The notes under the pieces were generated by a model that saw only the letters and a program-made list of their open reading frames with translations, had not been told where the DNA came from and did no database searches. This document shows, piece after piece, positions 36,621 through 48,381 of a stretch of 64,000 nt of DNA (the first letter of the stretch is position 1; each line of letters opens with the position of its first letter). A program made the position numbers and the translations under genes. The DNA is from Akebia trifoliata (lineage: Eukaryota > Streptophyta > Magnoliopsida > Ranunculales > Lardizabalaceae): NCBI GenBank assembly GCA_017979445.1, contig CM030714.1:15371892-15435891 (forward strand), in the 5' to 3' direction.

Positions 36621-39204
36621 AATATAAATCTATGAGAGAATGGATGAATCTAAGAAAGAATGAATAAGGAAAAGAAGGATTGTATCTGGAAATGAATAGA
36701 TCTGGGAAAGAATGATTGAATCTAGGAATGAATAAATCTGGAAAATAATTAATGAATCTAAAAAGAATTAGGAAATAATGAATGAATCTGGGAATAAATC
36801 TAAGAAATAATAAATTAGGGAAATAATGAATGAATTTGGAAAAATTTTGAGTAGAATAAAACTTGAAGGTTGAGAAAACCTCTAGGAAAAGATCTGAGTT
36901 ATCAACAAGTTTGACGATACTTTTATCCCAAAACAAAAAAAATGAATAAATACTAATGAAAAGAAAGTTTAAAAAGAAAAACCTTGAAAACTTCTGTTCA
37001 AAACATATTAGGCATCTCATTCTCTTTGGGCATATGTTCCAAATCGATCTTTAAATCAGAATTTCTTTCTTTTTAATAAACCTGGTTTGACAATATCTGG
37101 ATTTATTGAGATGGTCAATTTTTATTAGGTCAAGATTGCTCAATGGACAACTTGAACACATGAAACATAACAAGAACTTCTACAACTGAGATAAAAAATG
37201 CCCTTATTTAGAGATGACAAAGAATAGACGAACATGCTTGACTCAAATGACCCCATCCTTTGAAATTCTGAGACTCTTAAGAGCATCATATGTACAACTT
37301 TGAATAAATGAACATTGTTTGAAAAATTCAAAATTTGATGAACATTGAAAGTTTGGATTTTTCTTTTGAAGTTTGAAATTAATCTGTCTTTCTTCCTTTC
37401 AGATCATTTAATCAGATGAACATTCCTTCGAAAAGATGATTTTGATGTCTTTTGAGTTTTTAGCAACTTTGACTTTGATATTGTCCTTCATCTGATCTTT
37501 CTACTGCAGCATGAACCTTGAAGGAAGTTTCTTAGATTCTCCTCTCGGACTCTTCTTTGATGGTACCTTAACTTTTGCCTAGATAGTCCTTCTAGGTTTT
37601 CAATCTTGCAAGCTAGGAATTTTTTTATTTTTTTATATGCTCTTCTTTTTGCTTAAATCGCCCTTTCGAATTTTCAACCTAACGAGCTTTGATTTTTTTT
37701 CTTTTTGCCTTGACTTTTGCCTAAGCGCCCTTTGGGGTTTTCAACCTAGCAGACTTTTACTTTTCTTCATTAAGAGATCCTTATTGGCGATATCACGAAC
37801 TTCCCTTGACAATTTTGCGTAATACCCAAGAGGACTTTTTAGGTGGGCTTAGGAGGGTTTAGAAAGAAATGATATATGGTTCAAAATCCTAAAAAAATGC
37901 CCCTAGTCTAATGTACTATCCATTTCTAAGTATATTTTTTCCTTCTTTGATTTTTTTATTTTATTTTTAAAAAAATGCCCCTAGTTTGGCATTTTTGATT
38001 TTTTTTCTTCTATACTTTGGATGAAAGATTTTTCTTTGAAAAATACTCCCTTCTTTATTCATTTTTTCTTTGTGTTTATACTGGGAGTAGAGATCTTTTT
38101 TTTTTTTATTTATTTAAACCAGGCCTGAAGTAACTTCTCAGGTTGCCTACGTACCCCAATTTAGTTTGGGATCAGGTCTAAACGTAGTTTGAAATACCCT
38201 CCCCTAGATTGGTTGGTTGGTGTGGTTTAGAAAAAAAAATGGTTATCTTTTCATATTGGATAGAGGGGCTGGCAAAGGAAAATATATATATATATATTGA
38301 AAAAGATCGGAAAAAGTGCATCGGTCAAAGAAAAGCCTCCTTAAATGGGATATCACATAATTTGATTGAGGTTAGTTAATACTTTGCCTTGTAAGGTCTC
38401 TTTAATGATAACTGATCTGCCTTAGTTGGGCTCAAACTTTCTTTGGTGGAACTCTACAAGTGATTTCATTTTCAACGTTGAGTACTTGAGCTGGTCTTCT
38501 CTTATAGTGTTGACTTTCAATTCTGACTCTTAGAAATAGTAAAGGAAAAAATCCTTACCCCTTATTTGATGTCCCCTTTTTGGCATCCATTATATAATGT
38601 TCCTTTCCTTGATACCTGGGATGATAAATTTTGAACATTATAATGGAAAATTCATTATCTTGAAGTGTTTAATCCACTTTGATGGATTACTTTGAGTATT
38701 TGAACTCATTGGTGACATTCAATTATTCTGAGTGTAATTCATGCTCTGAATTTCTATCTCTTGATTGTGACTCCCTCGAGGTGTTATATGTCTTCGAACT
38801 GTCAGAATAACCTTCAATTCTAGAGATATATGCCTTGCCCATATCATTAGACCAAAGATTCATTGTTGAAAAATATTAGTGCTCACATTAGGCGTATCCT
38901 CATAAGATCATGTGAAAACATCTCTGAACTCCTGAAGTAAGTCCATTATTTTCTCATGTTCCTCTAGGGATTGGACAGTTTTAATTCACACTTCTCAAGA
39001 ATTATCTTTATATTCAATTTTTAATCAAATTCATTTTCAAAAATTTGAAGAATCTTTTTATTTCATTGGAATGGAAGGATTCCATTATTAACCTAGAACA
39101 ATGACTTTTGCAAAAAGAAATACTCTTTGAAGCTTGACACTACTTGAAAAATAATGGAAAAACTAAGATAATTAGATGGTGTTTTATCCAACAGACTCAA
39201 CATT
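36621..39204 (-). other. Tat-2 3' UTR and degraded region
   Basis: 36640-36840 is a degenerate array around aatgaatgaatctgggaa. 37560-37770 holds the gccctttcgggttttcaacct array. 38120-38200 has the conserved ggttgcctacgtacccc block seen in other Tat copies. 38300-38960 matches parts of the Tat-3 interior (for example cctcataagatcatgtgaa with 60330-60345) but no domain could be read. Open frames here (for example 36586-37020) are composition artefacts. Confidence 0.55.
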
Positions 39205-39830
39205 TCACTTAAAGGTTATCTTTCCTGCGTCGATGAGGTCTTGAATAGCATGGCGGAGAGATATACATTTGTCGGTGTAATGACTTGTAACTTGGTGAAA
39301 CTCGCAGAACTGGTAACTTTCGGCATTACTTTGAAGGGCATTGGGTACAGACTTAGGCCGTAATAATCCTTTCTTTGTTAACATCCTCAAGGCGATGCTC
39401 AAGGTCATCCCGAGATTATCAAATTTTCTTCTAGGCTTGGATCACTTAACAACATTAACTGTCGATTGTGTTGGATTTGAGTTAGCGACCTTCAGACTAA
39501 AATGCTTCATAAACTCTTCCATGATTTCTTCCCAAGTATAAAGTCGAGACTGTATTAGTAATGTAAGCTATTCAAGAGCGGGTCCTTTGAGAGTAGTGCA
39601 AAATAATTGTGCCATTTGTTCACTCTCTAAACCTCGAAAATGCATGTCCCCGACATACGAGCATAGGTGAGTTCTTGGACAGGAAGTTCCGTCATATTTA
39701 GGCATGCTTAGTAATTCATATTTTTCTGAAGTATTGATTCTAGTCGTTGAATCCCCTTTATGTCTGTCTTCGTTATCTTGGCATGCCCCGATCGGATGGC
39801 ATTGGCAAGCATGATTCATCTGATTCACAA
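39205..39830 (-). pseudogene. Tat-type gag remnant
   Basis: Two minus-strand frames carry successive gag motifs. 39828-39568 has MPKYDGTSCPRTHLCSY followed by a stretch ending LKGPALE, the conserved Tat gag core. 39408-39205 has CEFHQVTSHYTDKCISLRHA, the zinc-binding segment with Cys-His-His-Cys spacing, followed by the downstream helix (IQDLIDAGKI). Frames and stops between them show decay. In intact elements protease-RT would follow; here 3' UTR-like sequence follows, so pol has been lost. Confidence 0.82.
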
Positions 39831-40734
39831 AATCTTGTATGATTTGACGTAGATTAGTTGTGTTGAAGATTGATGATCCTTCGAAAATAAATTAGAGATC
39901 ACGATCAACAAGGGCAAATGATTTGACCAAACAATAGAGACCATGCTTAGACTATAAGTTAGATACCTTGATAGAATGACCGGGGTAAAGACACAAAATA
40001 GGATGATCTAGAATGTCTTAGAGCAATTTCGACCAAATAAAATATTTTCTTCTTTATTGAATTCGGATCCATCCTTTATCATTACCAGGTTTATCAAAAT
40101 AAGAAATTAATATAATGACTTACAGTCCGATGGGCAAAGTGATGTGACCAATTTAATTCATTTGATCAGATACAATAATAGAAACCCGTTGATTTAACTG
40201 GTTCCATGAATGAAACCACGCGTCCAATCAAGTTGTTAGTTCTATTTAGACTGATCTAGTTTAATGGACTAAATTAGACTTTTCCTTGCTTATAATCAAT
40301 TGATCCATTTGATTTTGTAAAAGTTGATCAAATTGCTTGTTCCAAATGGGCCAATTGATTAGTTACGAACTATTCAGATCCATTGGGAGGAATGGAGTAG
40401 TTTATTACCAAGAACCAATCGGTCTAATTGATTCGATGTAATTCAATAAGACCTATTTTCAATTGGGCTGACTAGTTGGTTTGATGCAAACTAAGTTCAA
40501 CCCAATGGACCGGCATAGTTAATCGATTAAGTTGATTTTATTGGGTCGGACCGATATTGCAGGTTTAGTTTGAACAGTCCGGATCGGTTCGCCCACTTAC
40601 CTGTTGGTTGGATTGAATAGAACAACCCGGAAACACCAATGATAAGTTCGAGTTGTGACTTATGAGGAGGTTTTCTAGACTCTAGGTTTACTATGTGCAA
40701 TACAATTCATTTGGCCACCCTTGCCCCAAGTGCA
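39831..40734 (-). other. Tat-2 region between leader and gag
   Basis: AT-rich sequence with repeated aattgattcgat and attgggccgac-like words at 40150-40650. It probably includes the degraded gag N-terminus. No domain recognised. Confidence 0.4.
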
Positions 40735-41420
40735 CCTATATACCTCTCGAGCGTACTCAATCAAACGGTACGTGGTGACTTGGTTTGATATACCGTATAA
40801 GTGATAATCTAAAACTTTAACCTACTTCTCTGAAGCCAAAAGCAACCAGTTTAATCCCTAGATCAGAGGTGGCGAGCGATGCTTGAGCAAAGGCACTCTT
40901 AAATCACCTCTTTTCTAGAATAGACGTAGTCTATCCTCTTAGTACCGTAGTACATCGGAGCATGATCTCGCTTAGGCACTGATTTTGACCAAGAAGTGTA
41001 ATTGATGTACTTGGATCATCTTTGATATACCTATGGGTACAAGTCAAGAGTTGTAGCTTTTATAAATGGTTTGGCATCCCATGAGGAGATCAACCACGTA
41101 CTAGTACTACGTTGGCAAACGAGACATGTGACTGTGCAGCTTACAATAAGTCAAAAGCTCAAGTCACTCCAACCTGGGTGCATCGATATACCTTTTAGAG
41201 TCACCTACGGTATTGATGTCCCAGTTTAATATACCCTAAGGTACGTGACTGGAGCTGTGGTTTTCATGAATGACGTCGCATCTTCGAAGAGATCGGGTCA
41301 CGCACTAATGTCATGTTGGCTATATGGGAACATGCAAGCGTGCAAAACAATAAACGTGCAAGTGGTGTGTGCAAAACAGGGTGGGGTGTGCCCGGGGCCT
41401 TTTCAAACAAATGGGCCCCT
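40735..41420 (-). repeat. Conserved Tat leader block (inverted copy of 13780-14600)
   Basis: GC-richer than its surroundings. It matches Tat-1 in reverse complement across several hundred bases (tatacctctcgagcgtac, gataccgtataagtg, ctaagcgagatc-type words, ggcgacgatg-like stretch). Five tatacc motifs (minus-strand ggtatat) recur at roughly 50-250 bp intervals in both copies. The plus-strand frame at 41245-41505 is a chance opening. Confidence 0.75.
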
Positions 41421-42647
41421 GGGTCTGATCATATTATCTCAACATGGGTACTACATGAATATCAATCAAAATAATACAAAACCCATCACATCGAAATTAA
41501 GATAAAAGCAAACATATCAAAAATATATATGTAGAGATCATGGCATAATAGATAGGCAATCAATCAGGATATAAAAAATAATCAATCATATCCACCATTG
41601 AAACAGGCATAATATATATATTTTTCATGGTCCAATCAAGGATCGCTTTTGGGTGATCCAAAATAAATCGACACTTTCATGAATATTAAATCGATAATAG
41701 GATGATAGTTGTTGAGATGGGGAGATGACTCTTTTTTTTTTTTTTTTTTGAGAAACATGCAAAGAAAATCCTTTGAGAACATAGGCTAACTTGACAAACT
41801 CATAAGATTTCAAATTTAACTAAGAGTCATTAAGCCAACGTGGTTCGTTGCATCGATAATCCAATAACATGGTCCTTTTAGAAGAGTTTGGATCTAAAAG
41901 TGAAATTCACATTTTTTTATTTTTACTTTTTACTTTGATCCAACGTTTTGAAAATGAGCGGCTATAAAATCAAATTTAAAATCAAAATGAAGATTAATTT
42001 GTATGAATTTTCTTTTAAATTTTTATTTATTTATTTATTTTTAAATATTCTTAAAAATTTTTCCAGCATTGGACCATGCTCTTGGATGCCACGTGGAGAG
42101 GTCAAAATTCCAAAACATGATCCGATGGCACATGGTTATAACGCACAAAATTATGAGATTTTAGAAATATAAAAGTTAATTTTTCGTCGTTGAATTTCAA
42201 TTTTAAGTTTGGGGGATCGTAGCCATCCATTTTTTTATACCCGTGATCAAAATCAAAATAGTTTTTTTTTTTTCTAAATTTTGCTTTTAAATTGGAGATT
42301 TTCCATGAAATAAAGAAATAGTGGTATTGGATTTTTAATTTGATAATCCCAATGGACCTAATGACACTTAGAAAGATTTAATATTTTACTAAATTAGTCA
42401 TGAAAGCATGACCCATAAAGTGGATTCTATCTCAAATTTTTATTTTATTTTTTTATTTTTTATTTTATTTTATTTTATTGTTGAGGTTGCTAACAGCACA
42501 TACAATTTCTTTCTTTCATATGTGTTGTTGCCAGCAACACATAATTCACTTTTTTTTTCGTTTCATATATGTTACTACCACAACTCACAGCAAAAAAAAA
42601 AAGAAAAAAAACTGTCTTTTTTATATGTTGTTGCCCGCGCACCCAGC
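41421..42647 (-). other. Tat-2 leader, distal part
   Basis: AT-rich leader with T and A runs (41729-41748, 42430-42480, 42590-42610). The short frames 42408-42728 and similar run into the chromovirus LTR and are not genes. Confidence 0.5.
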
Positions 42648-42652
42648 CCACG

Positions 42653-43235
42653 TGTCACGGCCCTATTCTTTCGAAGCGGGGTCGTGCGGCGCAAGGGGGT
42701 CAAATCCACTTGCAAGCCTGTAAAATGATCGTACACCACACACACGTAGCTAGCAAACAAGTAAACGAGGCAACACGAGATAAAGCCCGAAGGCAACTTT
42801 GTTGATATAATATTGATTACACGGTGTAACGCGGTATAAAAGCAAATAGATGCGTTACAAGCAATTGATGATCCTATGACACGCGGGACCTCCACGGAGC
42901 TGGGCTTCAAGGGCTTCAACAACGTGGGTGTAGGCCGGGGATTGGGACAGCACTGACACCCTTCCTACAAAGTGTATGCTAAGTCTTTACTAGATTTCCA
43001 GAAGGGAACATCAAAAGTAGAGGCCGGTCATACTCCCTTATTACGAAAATGCCACTAAGCTGACAAGGATGCCCTGGCACGGGGCTGACACGTACCCTAA
43101 GCTAACAGATATGCCCTGGTACGGGGGCTGACATGGCTTCATAACGAGCCTTACATAGTGTTACATAGGGGCTCCCGGGTGACTCCGGGGCGAGCTACAC
43201 CGAAACTCTAGGTGTCAGAGTACATGGCCGTTACA
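42653..43235 (-). repeat. Chromovirus 3' LTR (583 bp)
   Basis: TGTCACGGCC...GGCCGTTACA on the plus strand (TGTAACGGCC start in element orientation). No difference from 47794-48376 was found by eye, which implies a very recent insertion. Confidence 0.95.
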
Positions 43236-43248
43236 GTCTCCCCCACCT
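43236..43248 (-). promoter_or_regulatory. Chromovirus polypurine tract
   Basis: Plus-strand gtctcccccacct, complement of AGGTGGGGGAGAC, directly adjoins the 3' LTR and overlaps the polyprotein stop codon region (43247-43249). Confidence 0.88.
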
Positions 43249-45223
43249 ATTCTGCAGACGTCCTCGTCGCATTGTCCCTGACAAACTCTTCAATCTTCTG
43301 CTTGAATGGTTGTAGGTTCTCTGCTCTTTCCCAGGTGGCTTCACATTCTGGCAAGTTCTTCCAAGTGACAAAGTACTCCATGTGCTGCTGCTTGCTTGAA
43401 CTGCTGCTGACTTGACGCTCGACGAGAACTTGGTCGACAACACGTTCCGGCTGGATTGTTGAACGAGAAGGTGAACGTGTTGGAATGTTGCGTGCTGGAT
43501 CTGCATGGAATGGCTTGAGACAGCTGGCATGGAAGACAGGGTGGATGTTGCGTAACCAGTGCGGTAACTTCAGCTTGTAGGAGACCTTGCCGACTCGAGA
43601 GAGGATGAGCATTGGACCTTCATAACGCTGTAGTAGACCCCTGTGTGCTCGCTGTACTCGGTTGAACCTTCTCAACTGATCTGTCTTGAGTAGAACTAAG
43701 TCACCAACTTTGAAACGATCTGGTCGACGATGTCCATCAGCCCATTTCTTCATCCGCTTTGACGCTTTTTCAAGGTAAGATCTGGCAATTTCATTGTTGT
43801 CCTGCCAAAACTTAGCAAACTTGTACGCCCTTGGACACTGTCCCTGATATCCTGAAACAATAGTATGAGGAGTTAAAGGTTGTTGGCCAGTAATAAGTTC
43901 AAAAGGACTCTTGTTGGAGGAAGAGCTCTTCTGAAGGTTGAAACAGAACTGTGCGACATCAAGTAGATTCGCCCAATCCTTTTGGTTGGCAGTGACAAAA
44001 TGCCTGAGATACTCCTCCAACATGGCATTAAATCTTTCAGTCTGCCCATCTGTTTGTGGATGTCCACTGGTCGAAAAGTCAAGCTGAGACCCAAGTAATC
44101 TGAACAATTCGGTCCAGAATCTCCCGGTAAATCTTGAATCTCTATCACTGACAATGTTCTTGGGCACACCCCAATACTTGATGACATGCTTGAGGAACAA
44201 GTGCGCTGTTTCTTCTGCTGAGCAATATGTCGAGGTCGGTATAAATGTAGCATATTTGGAGAAACGGTCCACAACCACAAGGATGGATCCATACTCTGCA
44301 ACCTTCGGCAAACCTGTGACAAAGTCCATAGAAACACTTTCCCAAGGCCTTTGGGGGACTGGAAGCGGTTCCAGCAGCCCGATAGGTTTGTCGCGCTCGA
44401 TCTTGTCTTGCTGGCAAATGAGGCAGGTCCTCACATAGTCTAACACATCATCACGGATGTTCGGCCAGTAGTATCCTCGTTCCAAGAGAGCTAATGTGCG
44501 GCGCCAGCCCGGATGGCCAGTCCATGGAGTATCGTGACACTCCCTCATCAGTTCTCGTCTTAGCCCGTCTGCACGTGGAACAAACATGCGGCTCTTGGTG
44601 GTATATAACAACCCATCCCGAAGCCAGAAACGGCGTGCTTTCCCCTTCTGCACCATATCCACTATGGCCTTCGCCTGGGGATCACTGTTCAAACCATTCT
44701 GAATTCTCTGCTGTAAAGTGCTGGTAACTTGAGAAACTTTTCGCTGAAGTGCTGCTAGCTCTGCTTTGCGACTCAAGGCATCGGCCACGTTATTGTTCTT
44801 TCCTGGCTTGTAATCCAAGGCCAAGTCGAACTCTGCGAGGAATTCTTGCCAACGAGCCTGTTTTAGTGTCAACTTCTTCTGAGTCAGGAAATGGCTCACT
44901 GCCACATTATCAGTCTTCACATGAACTTGTGATCCTAACAAATAATGTCTCCAAACTCTCAAACAGTGGACGACGGCTAACAACTCTTTCTCCTGTGCGG
45001 TATAGCGTCTCTCAGCATCATTGAGCTTCCGACTTTCATAAGCAAGCGGATGCCCATCCTGTAACAACACTCCTCCAATAGCAAAGTCAGATGCATCTGT
45101 CTGAACTTCAAACGGCTTGGTGATGTCGGGTAGAGCTAAGACTGGGTCTTGACACTTGTCAGGACACTTGCAACAGGTCTGTGAGGTCTTCGAAACGCCT
45201 TTGACCTGAGTTCCATGTTCCAT
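43247..45223 (-). pseudogene. Chromovirus pol, C-terminal part: RNase H, integrase, chromodomain
   Basis: A 658-codon open stretch; the first residues before PVLALPD (about residue 27) are out-of-place linker, so the nominal ATG is not a real start. RNase H: acidic residues in QTDAS (D43), VKTDN (D105) and VADALSR (D148). Integrase: HHCC zinc with H230, H237, C267 and C270; DDE core with D300 (SMDF), D360 (IVSD) and E396 (DGQTERFN), with the usual 35-residue spacing; GPY/F-like module around residues 533-555 (YEGPMLILSRVGKVSYKL). Chromodomain at about 597-645 with EYFVTWKNLPECEATWE. This half appears undamaged and would be intact if fused to RT in frame. It integrates cDNA, and the chromodomain probably directs insertion to heterochromatin. 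The preceding RT frame ends in a different register. Confidence 0.92.
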
Positions 45224-46874
45224 TCATCAATAGCTCGCACTTTCTCCATGTCCATCCGGATCTGTCCATTCCCACAACGTGGCCAAGAAACATAATCTGC
45301 TCTTGAGCGAATGAACACTTCTCTAGCTTGACATACAACTGATTGTCCCGAAGCACTTGGAATACCTTGCGTAAATGTTGAACGTGCTCTTCTAAGGTAG
45401 AACTGTATACTACGATATCATCAAGATATACCACAACAAACTTGTCGAGGTATGGTCTGAAGAGGTCGTTCATCAAGGTGCAGAATGTCGCAGGTGCGTT
45501 CGTAAGGCCGAAGGGCATGACTAAGAACTCATAAGCACCATACCTGGTAGAACAGGTAGTTTTCGGCTCATCACCATCTGCAACCCGTACTTGATAGTAC
45601 CCTGATCTCAAATCCAACTTGGAAAAGTACTTGGCTGCCCCAAGTTGATCAAACAAATCGGCAATCAGTGGAATCGGATACTTATTCTTGACGGTAACCT
45701 TGTTCAGCGCTCGGTAGTCTACACAAAGTCGCAATGACCCATCGTGCTTCTTCTGGAATAAAACAGGCGCCCCATAAGGTGCCTTCGAAGGTCTGATAAA
45801 TCCAGACTCCAGAAGTCCATCAAGTTGCTTGCGTAGCTCAGCTAGTTCCGGAGGACTCATCCTGTATGGCCCCTTTGCAGGAGGCTTGGTACCAGGTACT
45901 AGTTCGATTTGATGATCAATCGGCCTACGTGGCGGTAGGGTCTTCGGAAGCTCTTCCGGCATAACATCATCAAATTCAGTCAAAACCTGTTTAACCAATG
46001 GGGGAGTTGAACTATGGTCCTGATCATCAGGTTCAACTCGTAAGGTAGCAAGAAACGTTTGCTCACCTTTCTTCAACCCTTTCTTCAGCTGAAGGGCTGA
46101 GATCATCTTTCCCTCTTCTTTACCTGTAGAGAGAGGAATGAAGCTTGGACTTTCACCTAGCAAGCCCAAAGTGTTGGCAAATGGCATCGGCACGGCCCTG
46201 TTCTGTCGTAGAAAGTCCATCCCAATGATAACTCGGAACTCATCGAGTGGAACTGCGAGAAGATCTAGCTTACCCTTCCATGGACCTATCTTGATGGCCA
46301 CGGACTTGGCCGACCCTTGTATAGGAGTGGCCTCGGAGTTAACAGCTTTCATACGGCTTGAATCCTTTTCGAGCCGGATATTGAGGCGCTTTTCCTCTGC
46401 AGGGGAAATGAAGCTATGCGTAGCTCCCGTATCTACCATTGCCTGGGTGGTCTTACCACCAATCTCCATATCAACATACATGAGACCCTTACGCTGACGG
46501 ATTGTCTTAGTCTCAGAGGTCTGTTTCATTGCATTCAACAGATGCATAGCTCCCATATAAGAAGATTCATCCTCATCTTTCTCACTTGAACTCTCGTGAC
46601 TAGGGTCACTCTGGGAAGCTAACAGTGCATTCAACTTGCTTCTCTGCGGGCAATTGAACGTCTTATGAGGACCACCACACAAGTAACACTGGATCTTGTT
46701 GCGGTGATTGTTGGACTGGGTACCGGTGTTCTTCGAAGGGGAGGAATCCCGATGGGATCTCCTGCTTGGACTGTGTCTAGATCCTCCATTTTTAACCTTT
46801 GGAAGACCCATGGGTGCGTTCACTCTGCTGAGAGTACCCTTTCGACTGATTGGATACCTTCTTCTTATTCCCAT
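45159..46874 (-). pseudogene. Chromovirus gag C-terminus, protease and RT
   Basis: Continuous frame with zinc knuckle [13 protein letters not shown] (C63, C66, H70, C75), aspartic protease [13 protein letters not shown] (D148), a protease-RT linker, and RT with [33 protein letters not shown] and the catalytic YLDD (about 483-486). The frame breaks after FLGHVVG: the following [16 protein letters not shown] block is in another register (about 45275-45210). The normal stretch of some tens of residues between RT and the RNase H start is missing or scrambled. The N-terminal residues before about 30 are out of frame with gag. As it stands the RT thumb/connection is destroyed. Confidence 0.9.
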
Positions 46875-47708
46875 CCACGGGAGAATAATCCGTCAACCGC
46901 TCAGCTGCGGCGATAGCAGTCGTGAGGTCTTGCACACGTTGCCTCTGTAGTTCTGTCTGAACCCAAGGCTTAAGCCCTTCTGTAAACGAGAACAGCTTGT
47001 CTTTCTCTGACATATCACGGATATCAAGCATCAATGCGGAAAATTGCTTGACGTAGTCGTGCACGGTACCAGTATGTTGGAGTTGCCTCAACTTCCTGCG
47101 GGCAATGAACTCCACATTCTCGGGTAGAACTGATTCTTCAGCTCCCTTTTGAGGTCTTCCCATGTATCGATGGAGCATTGGCCACTCTCCATCTCGGTGT
47201 ACTTTGTTCGCCACCATAGCTTAGCGTCACCTGCAAGATACATAGAAGCAGTTGTTACTTTTACCTCTTCTGAATCCGGTCGAGCTGCACGGAAGTACTG
47301 TTCCATATCAAACAGGAAGTTCTCGAGCTCTTTCGCATCGCGTGCACCACTGAAAGTGCGTGGCTCGGGGACTCGCAAGCGCGAGGGAGGAGCATCACCA
47401 CCGGTAGGCCGCTCGTTACCAACGGCTCTTACCAGGAGGCCTACCTTAGTAGTGAGCTCCGTGATCTGTTCCTGTAATGTAGCTATGGATCCTCGAGTAT
47501 CTTCCTCGAGGTCAGTCACTCTGGCTCGGAATGTCTCGGATCTTTCCTCCAGCGTGTTCTGTCGATCATCCAATTGCGCAATACCATCAACTATCCCGGA
47601 TAGCATACCTACCTTTTCCTCTAATACCTCAATGCGTTCCTTGTTTGTACGTGGTGCTGGTGTGTTTGGAGCGGGTTGATCCGCGGTACTAGTAGTTCCT
47701 CTTACCAT
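46792..47708 (-). pseudogene. Chromovirus gag, with a frame change
   Basis: Starts at ATG 47708. Residues 22-95 form a coiled coil (RIEVLEEKVGMLSGIVDG and a second Leu/Glu-rich part). The gag core follows with RTFSGARDAKELENFLFDM, LAGDAKLWWRTKY and WEDLKRELKNQF. At about 47121-47125, in a run of C on the coding strand, the frame shifts by one base and continues in the 47217-46792 frame ([28 protein letters not shown]). A second shift near 46795-46805, around an A run, leads into the zinc-knuckle frame. Both breaks are at homopolymers, which fits either recent mutation or assembly error. Confidence 0.88.
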
Positions 47709-47779
47709 TGTTCGCGTGAACCAAATGGAATCTCGGGGGAATAACTAGGGGGAATACCTACTGTGCTCAAACAACTGCT

Positions 47780-47791
47780 GCTCTGATACCA
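47780..47791 (-). promoter_or_regulatory. Chromovirus primer-binding site (initiator tRNA-Met)
   Basis: Minus-strand TGGTATCAGAGC lies two bases inside the 5' LTR boundary. It is the standard complement of the 3' end of plant initiator tRNA-Met. Confidence 0.93.
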
Positions 47792-47793
47792 AC

Positions 47794-48376
47794 TGTCACG
47801 GCCCTATTCTTTCGAAGCGGGGTCGTGCGGCGCAAGGGGGTCAAATCCACTTGCAAGCCTGTAAAATGATCGTACACCACACACACGTAGCTAGCAAACA
47901 AGTAAACGAGGCAACACGAGATAAAGCCCGAAGGCAACTTTGTTGATATAATATTGATTACACGGTGTAACGCGGTATAAAAGCAAATAGATGCGTTACA
48001 AGCAATTGATGATCCTATGACACGCGGGACCTCCACGGAGCTGGGCTTCAAGGGCTTCAACAACGTGGGTGTAGGCCGGGGATTGGGACAGCACTGACAC
48101 CCTTCCTACAAAGTGTATGCTAAGTCTTTACTAGATTTCCAGAAGGGAACATCAAAAGTAGAGGCCGGTCATACTCCCTTATTACGAAAATGCCACTAAG
48201 CTGACAAGGATGCCCTGGCACGGGGCTGACACGTACCCTAAGCTAACAGATATGCCCTGGTACGGGGGCTGACATGGCTTCATAACGAGCCTTACATAGT
48301 GTTACATAGGGGCTCCCGGGTGACTCCGGGGCGAGCTACACCGAAACTCTAGGTGTCAGAGTACATGGCCGTTACA
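47794..48376 (-). repeat. Chromovirus 5' LTR (583 bp)
   Basis: Identical by eye to 42653-43235; outer flank ccacg matches the other side. Confidence 0.95.
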
Positions 48377-48381
48377 CCACG

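Larger units (their letters stand above)
42653..48376 (-). mobile_element. Young chromovirus (Galadriel-like Ty3/gypsy), 5724 bp, TSD ccacg
   Basis: TSD ccacg at 42648-42652 and 48377-48381. Two 583 bp LTRs (42653-43235 and 47794-48376) look identical by eye. PBS TGGTATCAGAGC is at 47791-47780 and PPT AGGTGGGGGAGAC at 43248-43236. Domain order on the minus strand is gag, zinc knuckle, protease, RT, RNase H, integrase, chromodomain, as in chromoviruses. The CX2CX3HX4C knuckle and the domain set suggest the Galadriel clade (inference). Base composition is clearly richer in G+C than the host sequence. The polyprotein frame is broken at several points. It sits in the leader of Tat-2 and is the most recent insertion in the window. 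Confidence 0.95.

Noticed and set aside
42408..42922. Overlapping small open frames on both strands
   Set aside because: They straddle the boundary between Tat-2 leader and the chromovirus LTR and reappear in the other LTR (47767-48063), so they are LTR sequence.
44145..44727. Plus-strand and alternate-frame openings within the chromovirus pol
   Set aside because: They are shadows of the well-supported minus-strand RNase H-integrase frame.
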